In this document: one piece after another, positions 16,170-24,872 of the stretch
How the letters are laid out: every line of letters begins with the position of its first letter
How positions within the stretch are numbered: position 1 is the stretch's first letter
Origin: Chitinophaga pinensis
GTDB taxonomy: Bacteria; Bacteroidota; Bacteroidia; Flavobacteriales_D; Crocinitomicaceae
Reading direction: 5' to 3'
NCBI GenBank assembly: GCA_945902745.1
Contig: CAMDNE010000002.1
Span: 62,001 to 126,000, forward strand
Length of the DNA stretch: 64,000 nucleotides
Made by a program: the position numbers and the translations under genes
The notes under the pieces: generated by a model
Told to the model about the DNA's origin: nothing
The model's database searches: none
Seen by the model: only the letters and a program-made list of their open reading frames with translations

Positions 16170-17105
16170 TTAGAACTTATAACGTCCTTTACTCCACTTA
16201 TATCCTTTACGTTGTTTAGCATAATCTTTATAAGTAATATTTCTTTGTACAACAATATTAGCTGTGTAATACGCATCATTTTGTTTATCACCTCTTTGCT
16301 GACCTGGCGCGAACCAATTAGTGTTATTATTTGCAGGATTTGATAAATATTGTGCAGAAGCAGATCCTAATAAAGATGGATCGTAATATACACCGTGCAC
16401 GTCATCTATATAATCTGAAAAAGTTTTAATGTAAGAAACTTCTAAACCAAATCTCCACATACGACCTACTCCAAATCTCATCCCAATACCAAAAGGAATA
16501 GTTGCAGTAACAGGTAAAGTTTCTTTTGCTCCACCATCCATTCCTTGTCCTTCAGTGTTCAATGGGTCCAATGCCACCCAACCACCATTGTATTGTGCTT
16601 TCGGATTAAAATAACTTACACCAATACCAGTGAATAAATAAACTTGTTCGTTGTGATCTTTGAAACCTTTATGACCTGGCAAGCTATAACGTGCTCCAAA
16701 TTTTTCGTGAGCAAGAACGATACATTCAATTCTTTGTTGTAATTCAAAATACATTGATCTAAATGAAAGATTTCTACTTTCACGAATCACCTCATTTGTA
16801 AGTGCATCATCCCCTTTTAAACGACCAATATTCAACGTTGTTGTAGTAGCCCAATATGGATGAAAACGAAACCTATATCCAATCATTCCTCCGATACTCG
16901 TAGAAGGAAGGTCGATATCTTTTAATCGATAATCACTACCAATTTGATCTTTTCCTCCTAGATCTCCTGTGAATTGTGTGGCCCCAAAGCCAAACATGAT
17001 TTCTTTTTTATTCAGAGACCAGTTTCTTTGAGTATTAAAATTAGTGTGTTGGGCAAATGATACCGAACTTAATAATAGTAATAACAGTGTAAAAATATAT
17101 TTCAT
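16170..17105 (-). CDS. DUF6089-like outer membrane beta-barrel protein
   Basis: 311 residues. The signal peptide (1-18, VSFAQ) is followed by beta-barrel-type amphipathic strands: [67 protein letters not shown] and [13 protein letters not shown]. The order of these blocks follows DUF6089 proteins of Bacteroidota. It likely sits in the outer membrane; function unknown. The C-terminus (KGRYKF) is basic and ends in Phe, common for barrels. It lies beyond a terminator from the sigma gene unit and so has its own promoter. Confidence 0.75.
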   Translation of the reverse strand: MKYIFTLLLLLLSSVSFAQHTNFNTQRNWSLNKKEIMFGFGATQFTGDLGGKDQIGSDYRLKDIDLPSTSIGGMIGYRFRFHPYWATTTTLNIGRLKGDDALTNEVIRESRNLSFRSMYFELQQRIECIVLAHEKFGARYSLPGHKGFKDHNEQVYLFTGIGVSYFNPKAQYNGGWVALDPLNTEGQGMDGGAKETLPVTATIPFGIGMRFGVGRMWRFGLEVSYIKTFSDYIDDVHGVYYDPSLLGSASAQYLSNPANNNTNWFAPGQQRGDKQNDAYYTANIVVQRNITYKDYAKQRKGYKWSKGRYKF

Positions 17106-17238
17106 ATAGTGTTTTTAAAATGACTTATACCATTATATAACGACACGAATTTATGAATAGTTTTTTGAATAAAAAAAAAAAACGTGAATAAATACTAATA
17201 TTCAATTGTTCAAAGAATTATGCATTGTTTTCCTAACC

Positions 17239-17280
17239 TTAAAATCCTGCTCAAACATACAGTTGTGAGCAGGATTTTAA
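17239..17280 (-). terminator. Strong terminator of the sigma-factor unit
   Basis: Perfect 15-bp stem TTAAAATCCTGCTCA (17239-17253) / TGAGCAGGATTTTAA (17266-17280) with a 12-nt loop; GC core flanked by A/T runs so it can act both ways. It lies 107 nt after the minus-strand ORF at 17387. The 281-nt gap 17106-17386 otherwise shows only a 12-A run near 17169 and the unlocated promoter of the DUF6089 gene. Confidence 0.8.
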
Positions 17281-17386
17281 AATTAAAACAGCCTTTATTT
17301 GACAAAATAAAATCATTCATTTCATGTCCATTTGACTAATGCGTTATCAATGATTTTTTTTTGCTATTAGTTTACATTGAAAAGGT

Positions 17387-17686
17387 TTAACTTTTCACAT
17401 TGTAATCTCTGTCAATCTTAATATTATTTTTTATTGTAGAAGCTATTTTTTGCTTATTGAATGTATTTGTTTCTTCATTTATCTCAGTTTTTGAATTCAT
17501 TTGATTATTAAACAATACCGCTATTGCCATTGAAGATAAACCGATAGCCCCATAAAACCAGGGGCTTTTGAAATCGGTCATCTTTGTATTTCTAGCTAGA
17601 TTCAAAATTGGTTTCAAATCCTGTCTCAACTCTATATATGTTGATGTAAGATTTTTTCTGTCCAAATTGATTTTTTTAATTTCCAT
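17387..17686 (-). CDS. Small single-pass membrane protein paired with ECF sigma factor
   Basis: 99 residues. The N-terminal half (1-41) is a charged, probably helical cytoplasmic part. A transmembrane segment follows (about 44-61, WFYGAIGLSSMAIAVLFN), then a 38-residue polar tail that would face the periplasm. It starts 3 nt after the sigma factor stop. The topology and position are typical of anti-sigma factors, but no zinc-binding HxxxCxxC motif is present, so that role is only a hypothesis. The frame is intact. Confidence 0.65.
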   Translation of the reverse strand: MEIKKINLDRKNLTSTYIELRQDLKPILNLARNTKMTDFKSPWFYGAIGLSSMAIAVLFNNQMNSKTEINEETNTFNKQKIASTIKNNIKIDRDYNVKS

Positions 17687-17689
17687 AAA

Positions 17690-18262
17690 TTATTGTTTTG
17701 GATTTATTAACTGTTTCAGTTTTTCAATTGCACGAAAAGCTTTTACTTTCGCATTATTTTCTGTTATTTCCAATATCTCTCCTATTTCTCTAAAGGATCG
17801 CTTTTCAAAGAAACGCATCTCAATTAATTGCATGTCTTTTTCTTTCATTTTAGCGAGAGAATTAAATAGTCTTTTCTTCTTCTCTTCTGAATGGTCATCG
17901 TCAATTTCTTCAATGATTTCATACAGATGAAAACTTTCAATATTCACGGTTCTTTCAGCTTTTCTATCACGAAATGCTTGATATAATTCACTTTTAGCAA
18001 TTCGATACAACCAAGAAGAAAAGGGAACTCCTCGATATTCGTATTTGCCAATATTATTCAAGGCTTTCATAAAAACCTGTGAGGTTATATCAAAAGCCAA
18101 TTCTTCGTCATCCATCCGTTGATAGATATAGCGAAATATTTGCTCATGATACTTTTTGTACAGCGGCCCGAAACTTTCCGGATCCTTCTGTGCACGACGT
18201 ATCCAACTCAACTCCTCTTCCAGTCTTTGGTTGGTGTGGTGATACAATGGGTTCACTGTCAT
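17690..18262 (-). CDS. ECF-type RNA polymerase sigma factor
   Basis: 190 residues with the ECF layout: sigma2 (about 22-95; FGPLYKKYHEQIFRYIYQRM, DITSQVFMKALNNI and FSSWLYRIAKSELYQAFRDRK) and sigma4 (about 125-185; MQLIEMRFFEKRSFREIGEIL and ENNAKVKAFRAIEKLK as helix-turn-helix). It recruits polymerase to a specific promoter set. The downstream small membrane gene may regulate it. Upstream at 18292-18354 there are three inverted repeats (see below), which may control expression. Confidence 0.88.
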   Translation of the reverse strand: MTVNPLYHHTNQRLEEELSWIRRAQKDPESFGPLYKKYHEQIFRYIYQRMDDEELAFDITSQVFMKALNNIGKYEYRGVPFSSWLYRIAKSELYQAFRDRKAERTVNIESFHLYEIIEEIDDDHSEEKKKRLFNSLAKMKEKDMQLIEMRFFEKRSFREIGEILEITENNAKVKAFRAIEKLKQLINPKQ

Positions 18263-18291
18263 AATTTTTGGTTTTATTTCTAGTTTGGTTT

Positions 18292-18354
18292 GTGAAGCTT
18301 GCAGACTTCACGTGGAGTAAAACGAATTCTTTTTAATTCGTTACACTTGTAACG
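18292..18354 (-). promoter_or_regulatory. Cluster of inverted repeats in the sigma-factor leader
   Basis: Three perfect inverted repeats in 63 bp: IR1 GTGAAG/CTTCAC (18292-18311), IR2 AACGAATT/AATTCGTT with CTTTTT between (18321-18342), IR3 CGTTACA/TGTAACG with 2 nt between (18339-18354). IR2 and IR3 share bases 18339-18342, so in RNA only one could pair at a time. IR3 alone could be a protein operator. No clear TAnnTTTG box was found nearby. The rest of the gap 18355-18468 shows nothing clear. Confidence 0.45.
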
Positions 18355-18468
18355 CAAATACCTTTCCGAATATTGTATGCACGCACATTAATATATTTGC
18401 AAATATTTATTGCCTCGCATAAAAAATGCTGGCACAATCAGAAAACTAGAAAAAACAGTGAATTGGTT

Positions 18469-19467
18469 TTACCGAAATTGAGACATGTAACTAGTATCGG
18501 TCAACGTTAAAAGAAATTCTTTTAGTTGCTTGATTTGAGTAGAATTCAAGTCAATTTTTTGTATAATTTTATTTTTATTTGGATGGTTTTTACCACCTGA
18601 TTGATAGTGTTTGATTACCTCTTCGATATTTTTCAAACTACCATCATGCATATAGGGAAATGTCAATTCTAAATTTCTTAAGGAAGGAACTTTAAATTTT
18701 CCAATATCATTTGAGTCATTAAAAATCCTAAAGCGACCTAAATCAGTCCCGTAATCTAAATACAAACCATTGTTTTCTGGTAAATAGGTTGTAAAGCTAG
18801 GTGCTGGATGACACTTTGTACAATACAAAACATCAGAAAATAAGTTCCATCCTGCAATTTCATTTTTAGTAATTGCTTTTTTATTTCCAGACATGTATTG
18901 ATCAAATCGAGAATTTTGTGAGATCAATGATCTTTCAAAAGCAGAGATACTTCGCGTCAATACAAACGCATCGAAATCACGGTTGAATATGCGCTTAGCT
19001 GATTCTTGGTATTCTTCGTTGGCTTTGAGTCTTTTTAACAAATCAAGCATATTCATATCCATTTCAACATGTTCTTGAATCGGAACAATAACTTGAAGCT
19101 CTAACGTCTTAATATATCCATCATACATTACAGTTGGTAAATATCCAGCATTTAAAATGGACGGAGCATTTCTTTGCGTCTTTCTGCCTTGAACACCATC
19201 GCTAAAGGATTTTTGATCTGAAAAAGCATATTGAGGCAAATGACATGTTGCGCAGGAAACCGTTCCGTCTGAAGATAATTGCTTATCGAAAAACAACTTT
19301 CTACCCAATTCAATCTTTTCTGCGGTTATTGGATTTCCTGTAGGAGAAATGACTTCCCCCATAGGTTGAATTGACTGAATAGTCGTTTTACATTGATATA
19401 AAAAAAGGGACAAAAAAAATGTCCCAGTAAAGATTATAATTGAATATGGATTTTGCAATTTCATCAC
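18469..19467 (-). CDS. MbnH/MauG-like di-heme cytochrome c peroxidase family protein
   Basis: 332 residues with a lipoprotein-like or signal N-terminus (LFLYQCK, Cys26). Two CxxCH heme sites: CATCH at 72-76 and CTKCH at 216-220. The block ELGRKLFFDKQLSSDGTVSCATCH and the end FPYMHDGSLKNIEEVIKHY are typical of the di-heme CcpA/MauG group. The overlap of 4 bp with the MbnP-like gene before it makes the MbnH reading likely: MbnH enzymes oxidise a tryptophan of MbnP to kynurenine. The periplasmic side is expected. Confidence 0.85.
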   Translation of the reverse strand: MMKLQNPYSIIIFTGTFFLSLFLYQCKTTIQSIQPMGEVISPTGNPITAEKIELGRKLFFDKQLSSDGTVSCATCHLPQYAFSDQKSFSDGVQGRKTQRNAPSILNAGYLPTVMYDGYIKTLELQVIVPIQEHVEMDMNMLDLLKRLKANEEYQESAKRIFNRDFDAFVLTRSISAFERSLISQNSRFDQYMSGNKKAITKNEIAGWNLFSDVLYCTKCHPAPSFTTYLPENNGLYLDYGTDLGRFRIFNDSNDIGKFKVPSLRNLELTFPYMHDGSLKNIEEVIKHYQSGGKNHPNKNKIIQKIDLNSTQIKQLKEFLLTLTDTSYMSQFR

Positions 19468-20450
19468 ATTGCTACCTTAATGGAATTTAAAGCATTCAAG
19501 TTTTTATCAAAAAAAGTGAAATTGTATATTCCATTTGAAATATTATCAAAAATAAAACATCCAGTTTCATCAGAAACAGATCCAAGTTTTATGATTTTTC
19601 CAGAAAGATCATTTAATTGAAATGATCCTACATTTTTAATGTTTTTCCAAGAAATCGACAGGGAAGAATTCACAGAAGAAAAAGTCATTGTCCCTACCCC
19701 AGATTCAGCATTTGATACTGCTGCATTTGCACCTTGGTTAAAAACAGATTCTGTAATAACATTATTCATTACATCAGCATTTTCATTAGCGGATCCATGA
19801 AGTACACCTACGGATTGTATTGCTATATCCTTTAACCACGTATCAACATTACAATTGATGTAAACATCAATTTGACTCAAATTTGTTTGGGTTTGAATAA
19901 CAGGCATTTGGTAAGGTAAGTAATTGGAATTGCCTAAATTGTGTAATTGAAAAAGGGCATCAGGAATCCCATCTGAATTGGAATCGGCTAAACCACCGAT
20001 TATCATATGAGCATAACCCGAAGTCCAACCCCAATACATCGATGGGTCTTGGAAGCCTAAAGGATGACCATGTGGGTAGACAGAAATATCAATTGCATCT
20101 AAACCATCCTGTGTATTTAGGTTAGCTGGTACACCAACAGCAAATTGAATTTGCTCAATGTTTGTGACATTCAGATACCCTAAATACAAAACAAAATTAG
20201 TTGGTTCAATTAAAAAAACTGTATCCGACAAATCTAAATCTTGACCACCATCATGAATTATATGTAATCCAGATAAGTAGTAATCAAAATACTCCAAATT
20301 AAAAACTATTCCATTGAGATTTGTCACGTCAGTACCAATAACTAAATCCGCACTAGCAACTTTAGGGGACAATGTAATAAACACATTTTGTTGGGAGTAT
20401 GAAAACGCTGCAAGCAACGTGAAAAATGATGTAATAATTAATTTAATCAC
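19464..20450 (-). CDS. MbnP-like copper-binding protein with probable T9SS C-terminal domain
   Basis: 328 residues. Signal peptide 1-20 (FSYSQ). The MbnP domain (about 22-235) shows FNLEYFDYYLSGLHI, HGHPLGFQ and MYWGWTSGYAHM with Trp140/Trp142; this MxWxWxxGY block carries the tryptophan that MbnH oxidises in methanotroph MbnP. Residues about 255-328 (SSLSISWKNIKNVGSFQLNDLSGKIIKL ... NISNGIYNFTFFDKNL) resemble a T9SS sorting domain. This would place a copper protein at the cell surface. It is 6 nt after the methyltransferase gene and overlaps the di-heme gene. Confidence 0.82.
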   Translation of the reverse strand: MIKLIITSFFTLLAAFSYSQQNVFITLSPKVASADLVIGTDVTNLNGIVFNLEYFDYYLSGLHIIHDGGQDLDLSDTVFLIEPTNFVLYLGYLNVTNIEQIQFAVGVPANLNTQDGLDAIDISVYPHGHPLGFQDPSMYWGWTSGYAHMIIGGLADSNSDGIPDALFQLHNLGNSNYLPYQMPVIQTQTNLSQIDVYINCNVDTWLKDIAIQSVGVLHGSANENADVMNNVITESVFNQGANAAVSNAESGVGTMTFSSVNSSLSISWKNIKNVGSFQLNDLSGKIIKLGSVSDETGCFIFDNISNGIYNFTFFDKNLNALNSIKVAM

Positions 20451-20456
20451 AGTTAT

Positions 20457-21230
20457 TTATTTTTTATGTACAATGTACAAAATTTCTTCTCTTTGCAATC
20501 GAAAACGAGTTATTTGTTTTTCGTCATAATTGGATTCCTTACTGAATTCTGTCACAGTAAACCCAGCTTTATCTAACCATTTTGGATAATCTAATCCAAA
20601 AAGTCTCACATGGTCTTTTTGCCAGTAATATTTCTCCCTTTCTTCAGGTGTAACAATGGATTTATCTTCCAGTGTTGTTTCTCTAGAAAAATCTTGAGGC
20701 ACTTGCATTATTCCCCAACCACCAGGTTTCATAACGCGATATAATTCACGCATACATTGCAAGGCATCATCGACATGTTCCATTACATGGTTGCAAAAAA
20801 CCACATCAAAACGATTGTCTTCTAATGGAATTTCATGTAAATCAAAATGCAAATCTGCTATTGGTGAAACTAAATCCCCTGTTAGATAATTTAAATTCTT
20901 TTGTTCCTTGAATCTTTTATGAAAACATTGTTCAGGAGCAATATGCAAAACATTCAATTTTTCTGCTGTAAAAAAATCGGAAGAATCTTTCAGATAAAGC
21001 CACATTAATCTGTGTCGTTCTAACGTTAAATCATAAGGACATAATACATTTTCTCTATGAGCTATATCTGAACCATAAGATAAAAATTTTGAAAATGATT
21101 TTTCACAAACAGGACATTCAACATTGTTGCCTTTAAATAAAAGAGGAGCAATCATCTTAAATGGATAACTCAACCGAATTAATAAAGGTCGTGGTAATTT
21201 GTTTAATAAAAATTTGTAAATCTTTTTCAT
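20457..21230 (-). CDS. SAM-dependent methyltransferase with Cys-rich N-terminal module
   Basis: 257 residues from the ATG at 21230. The start at 21266 lies upstream of the -7 box (21237-21244) and is rejected. A short N-terminal part has CPVC (about residue 38), then VLCPYDLTLERHRLMWLYL, as in a Bacteroidota family with a zinc-ribbon-like module. The class I Rossmann core follows: VLHIAPEQC, FDVVFCNHVMEHVDDALQ and MRELYRVMKPGGWG. The substrate is unknown. It heads an operon with MbnP and MbnH, yet a link to copper is not proven. Confidence 0.85.
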   Translation of the reverse strand: MKKIYKFLLNKLPRPLLIRLSYPFKMIAPLLFKGNNVECPVCEKSFSKFLSYGSDIAHRENVLCPYDLTLERHRLMWLYLKDSSDFFTAEKLNVLHIAPEQCFHKRFKEQKNLNYLTGDLVSPIADLHFDLHEIPLEDNRFDVVFCNHVMEHVDDALQCMRELYRVMKPGGWGIMQVPQDFSRETTLEDKSIVTPEEREKYYWQKDHVRLFGLDYPKWLDKAGFTVTEFSKESNYDEKQITRFRLQREEILYIVHKK

Positions 21231-21236
21231 AAACGA

Positions 21237-21244
21237 CAAATTTA
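21237..21244 (-). promoter_or_regulatory. -7 box of the methyltransferase-MbnP-MbnH operon
   Basis: Minus-strand TAAATTTG matches TAnnTTTG. The predicted start falls almost on the ATG at 21230, so the transcript would be leaderless or nearly so. Confidence 0.5.
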
Positions 21245-21321
21245 ATGAAAGAAAAAAGAATCTCAATTAGTTGAAGCAAGCAATATTAATTCTTTTATTT
21301 TTACACTCTAAATTACTTGCA

Positions 21322-23430
21322 ATGCGCAAAATTATAACTCTAGTTTTGATTACTCCTTTTTTTGCCAACACACAAGTTAAATCTACGAATTCTATGTCCA
21401 ATCAACCTGTTGCAAATAAAATCCCTAAGAATTTAATTTTACACAATCACACAAGAGTTGATGATTATTATTGGATGAATGATAGAGATTCACAATCTGT
21501 TTTAGATCATTTAGCCTTAGAGAACGAGAATTCAAAAAAATATTTCAGTTCTTTCGAAGGTCTTCAGAAAAATCTTTTGGATGAATTTAACAGTCGAATC
21601 AATCCTAATGACGTGAGTTCTCCTTTTAAAATGAACAATAAAACTTATCAAATTAGAAATGAAGCGGAGAAGGATTATGTGTTAGTTTATCAATTGGATG
21701 GAACAAAGGAACATTTGTTTCTAGATGAAAATGTCAGAGCAAAGGGAAAACCATTTTATGAATTAGCGGAATGGGCTCCTTCACCTAATAACGAATTGCT
21801 TGCCATAAGTGAAGATTTCATCGGAAGAAGAAAATATACAATTACAATTCGGGAAAACAAAAGCAATAAATTTTTAAAAGATCAAATTAAGGACACTGAC
21901 GGTTCTATAGTTTGGGCAAATGATAATAAAACGCTTTTCTACGTCAAAAAAGACACTCAGACGTTGAGAGAATTTCAAATTTTTAGACATGTTTTAGGAA
22001 CCGATTCAAAAAATGATGTGCTTGTTTATCAGGAAGATGACGAGAAGTTTGCTGTTTCAATCACAAAATCAATTACAGATAAATACATATTTATTTATAG
22101 CCACAGTTCTACTACTTCTGAAATGAGATTCATTGATTCAGATATTCCTTCAAGTGCTCCAATTGTTTTTCTTTCAAGGGATAAAGGTCATTTATACGAA
22201 GTGGATCATCATGAAAATGGATTTTATATCCTTTCAAATAAAGATGCTGAAAATAAACAATTATTATTTTCTCAATCACCTCCTGAGTCGATAAGTAATT
22301 GCAAAGTTGTTGTCGCTCATTCTTCAGAGACGTTGATTGAAAGTTTTTTACCTCTTAAAGATTTTTTAATCACAGAGATCAGAATAAATGGGTTAAGGAA
22401 GATTAATATTCTCAATTTAAAATCCAATAAAACTGAGACAATCTCTTTTGATGAAGAAACATATTTCACAGGTTTAAGTCTTAATGATAATTACGAAGCA
22501 AGTAATTTGTTTTTCAGTTATAATTCAATGACAACACCTTCATCTGTTTACAATTATAATTTAATTAATAACACCCGTGAATTGTGGTTCAGAAAAGAAT
22601 TATTGGATAAATCCTTTAATTCTGACAATTATGAATCTCAAAGAATATGGGCAATAGCAAATGATGGTTCGAAAATTCCCATTTCATTGGTATACAAAAA
22701 AGGGACAGATTTATCAAAAGCACCATGCCTACTCTACGGATATGGTTCATATGGTTATACTTTGCCAGATGTCTTTAGTGCGACTAGACTGAGTCTATTA
22801 GACCGAGGTTTTGTGTATGCGGTAGCTCATATTCGAGGAAGCAAATATATGGGAGAGCAATGGTACGAAAATGGTAAATTTCTAAAGAAGAAAAACACAT
22901 TTACTGATTTTATAAATGCTGCTGAATTCCTTGGCATGAAAGGTTATTGCGATAAAAATAAAATTTATGCTCAAGGAGGAAGTGCTGGAGGATTATTAAT
23001 GGGAGCAGTTACGAATATGGCGCCATACTTATGGAAAGGAGTGATTGCACAAGTGCCATTTGTCGATGTGGTTACAACAATGTTGGACGAGACAATTCCT
23101 TTAACTGTTGGAGAGTATGAGGAATGGGGAAATCCAAATGATGAAGAATATTACTATTACATGTTAAACTATTCCCCATATGACAATGTGAAAACGATGG
23201 ATTATCCTTCACTATATATTACGACAGGATATCATGATTCTCAAGTTCAATATTGGGAGCCAATGAAATGGGTTGCTAAAATTCGTGAAATGAGAACAAA
23301 TGACAATCCTTTGCTATTTGATTGCAATATGGAAGCAGGTCATGGCGGTGGGTCTGGAAGAACTCAGGAGAGAAAAGAAACAGCCAAAGAATATTCATTT
23401 ATTTTGCATTTAGAAGGCATTGAAAAATAA
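21322..23430 (+). CDS. S9A family oligopeptidase B-like serine peptidase, exported
   Basis: 702 residues from the ATG at 21322; the TTG at 21271 gives an unlikely N-terminus. Signal peptide about 1-17 (PFFANTQ). A seven-bladed propeller precedes the C-terminal hydrolase. The catalytic triad is Ser in YAQGGSAGGLLMG, Asp in YHDSQVQYWEP and His in AGHGGGSGR. The N-terminal HTRVDDYYWMNDR is a classic prolyl-oligopeptidase/oligopeptidase B motif. Oligopeptidase B cuts after Arg/Lys in short peptides; specificity here is inferred. Confidence 0.9.
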   Translation: MRKIITLVLITPFFANTQVKSTNSMSNQPVANKIPKNLILHNHTRVDDYYWMNDRDSQSVLDHLALENENSKKYFSSFEGLQKNLLDEFNSRINPNDVSSPFKMNNKTYQIRNEAEKDYVLVYQLDGTKEHLFLDENVRAKGKPFYELAEWAPSPNNELLAISEDFIGRRKYTITIRENKSNKFLKDQIKDTDGSIVWANDNKTLFYVKKDTQTLREFQIFRHVLGTDSKNDVLVYQEDDEKFAVSITKSITDKYIFIYSHSSTTSEMRFIDSDIPSSAPIVFLSRDKGHLYEVDHHENGFYILSNKDAENKQLLFSQSPPESISNCKVVVAHSSETLIESFLPLKDFLITEIRINGLRKINILNLKSNKTETISFDEETYFTGLSLNDNYEASNLFFSYNSMTTPSSVYNYNLINNTRELWFRKELLDKSFNSDNYESQRIWAIANDGSKIPISLVYKKGTDLSKAPCLLYGYGSYGYTLPDVFSATRLSLLDRGFVYAVAHIRGSKYMGEQWYENGKFLKKKNTFTDFINAAEFLGMKGYCDKNKIYAQGGSAGGLLMGAVTNMAPYLWKGVIAQVPFVDVVTTMLDETIPLTVGEYEEWGNPNDEEYYYYMLNYSPYDNVKTMDYPSLYITTGYHDSQVQYWEPMKWVAKIREMRTNDNPLLFDCNMEAGHGGGSGRTQERKETAKEYSFILHLEGIEK

Positions 23431-24421
23431 AATTATTCTTTGTTTTGGTTTTTTGCCATTTGGACTGCTCTGTCAAAATGACACTGTGCCTTATACGCTT
23501 TATAAAAATAAGGTAGTACTATATTCTGATATTGGGTATACCTCTGCCCCATTTTCAATGCACTATAATTATAATAATACTGTTGACAAACTAAAATACA
23601 AGAATAACTTCAGAACGATTTTAGGTTTTGGTATTTGTTATAAATGGTTTGCATTAAGAATTGGGATCCCATTACCAGGATATTTCAAGCCTGTTAGTAG
23701 TTTTGGAAAAACGATTCCACTAGATTTAGGATTTGACTTCACCATAAAAAAAACATTTTTTGATATTGATATTAGAAGCTATCGAGGCTATGCCATTCTA
23801 GATGCATACAAATGGAATGATACATTAAACAAGCTGCATCCAAATGATATTAAACCAAATATTAACACAGTAAGTTTCTCTGCTAATGTCTGGTATTTTC
23901 ATGATAAGAATTTTAAAATGTCTGCTTTAAAAGGAAAAACTGGTCATTACGAAAAAGAAGTGAAAACTTGGTACTTAAAAAATTCATTAAACATATTTGG
24001 AGTCGGAAATGGCACTGAATCAATAACTCCTTATACATTAATTGATTCAACGCAAACCAAAACATCTTCAAGTGTAATTTCATCAATTGATTTTGGTGTA
24101 ATTCCTGGGTATGCGTATGTTAATAAGTTGAAAAATTGGCAATTTTCTGCATTGTTTGGAGTTGGATTTGCGGTTCAAGCTAAATTTTATACAATCAATG
24201 AAATTTCTAGAGGATTTCTTGGTCTTGCTCCAAGGTATGATATCCGACTAATTGGAGGATATTCTGTCCCAAAGTTTTTTGTTTTTATTGTATCCGATTT
24301 CGATAATAAATCAATCCGATTCAATAACTTTAGTTACCGACAAACATTTTATTCTTTAAAGTTACTCGGAGGAATAAGATTGAATGATAAGAAAACTTCG
24401 AGAAAAAATAGAACACTTTAA
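23420..24421 (+). CDS. DUF4421-like outer membrane protein
   Basis: 333 residues. The start is a TTG at 23420, which overlaps the stop of the S9 gene by 11 bp and is needed to give the signal peptide (1-18, LPFGLLCQ). An AGAAGG run lies a few bases upstream as possible ribosome site. The body is a chain of amphipathic strands (FGICYKWFALRIGIPLPG, IDIRSYRGYAIL, VIPGYAYV, YDIRLIGGYSVPKFF), matching the DUF4421 barrel family. It likely resides in the outer membrane. The stop abuts the stop of the convergent gene. Confidence 0.78.
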   Translation: MKNKIILCFGFLPFGLLCQNDTVPYTLYKNKVVLYSDIGYTSAPFSMHYNYNNTVDKLKYKNNFRTILGFGICYKWFALRIGIPLPGYFKPVSSFGKTIPLDLGFDFTIKKTFFDIDIRSYRGYAILDAYKWNDTLNKLHPNDIKPNINTVSFSANVWYFHDKNFKMSALKGKTGHYEKEVKTWYLKNSLNIFGVGNGTESITPYTLIDSTQTKTSSSVISSIDFGVIPGYAYVNKLKNWQFSALFGVGFAVQAKFYTINEISRGFLGLAPRYDIRLIGGYSVPKFFVFIVSDFDNKSIRFNNFSYRQTFYSLKLLGGIRLNDKKTSRKNRTL

Positions 24422-24868
24422 TTATCTAATCAGTTCAGATTCAGACACTGGTAATATAAATTTCTCTCTCAAATCTTTTAACGTTTTCACCATTGGATTA
24501 AACATTTCATATTCTAAATGATTCGATAAATCTGAAAAATGAATTCTTTTGTATTCATCCTCTTTCTTGAGAAGGATCGACATTCTGTTAAAAAAGTCGA
24601 TATTCAATTCTTTTCCTAAGTCTTTAATAAAACGAACTGACGAATCAATTGAACATCCTGATGATTTCACCTTATTTTCATCTGCAACTATAACAATGAA
24701 AGAATGATGTAAAATAGTCGCATTAGCAAACAAATCTGTTCCGTGTGTTGCCCACTGTCTAATAAATTGATCTAAGTTGGTAGTAATAAAAACTTCTTCT
24801 TCATTTGTAAAAAAACGTGTTGAAGAATAAATCCACACTTGACTATTTTCAGGAAATGATTCGAACAT
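24422..24868 (-). CDS. Small conserved Bacteroidota protein (often misnamed ABC transporter ATPase)
   Basis: 148 residues from the ATG at 24868; the upstream ATG at 24889 overlaps the previous gene. Motifs such as FPENSQVWIYSSTRFFT, QWATHGTDLFA and SGCSIDSSVRFIKDLG recur in a widespread Bacteroidota family that databases often call an ABC transporter ATPase; there is no Walker motif, so that name is not supported. It ends the amidase-MlaD-Fe-S operon, 4 nt after the CCG protein gene. Function unknown. Confidence 0.8.
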   Translation of the reverse strand: MFESFPENSQVWIYSSTRFFTNEEEVFITTNLDQFIRQWATHGTDLFANATILHHSFIVIVADENKVKSSGCSIDSSVRFIKDLGKELNIDFFNRMSILLKKEDEYKRIHFSDLSNHLEYEMFNPMVKTLKDLREKFILPVSESELIR

Positions 24869-24872
24869 ATGT

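Noticed and set aside
17169-17180. 12-A homopolymer as phase-variation tract
   Set aside because: Lies in a gap without an evident promoter spacer; no support beyond its length.
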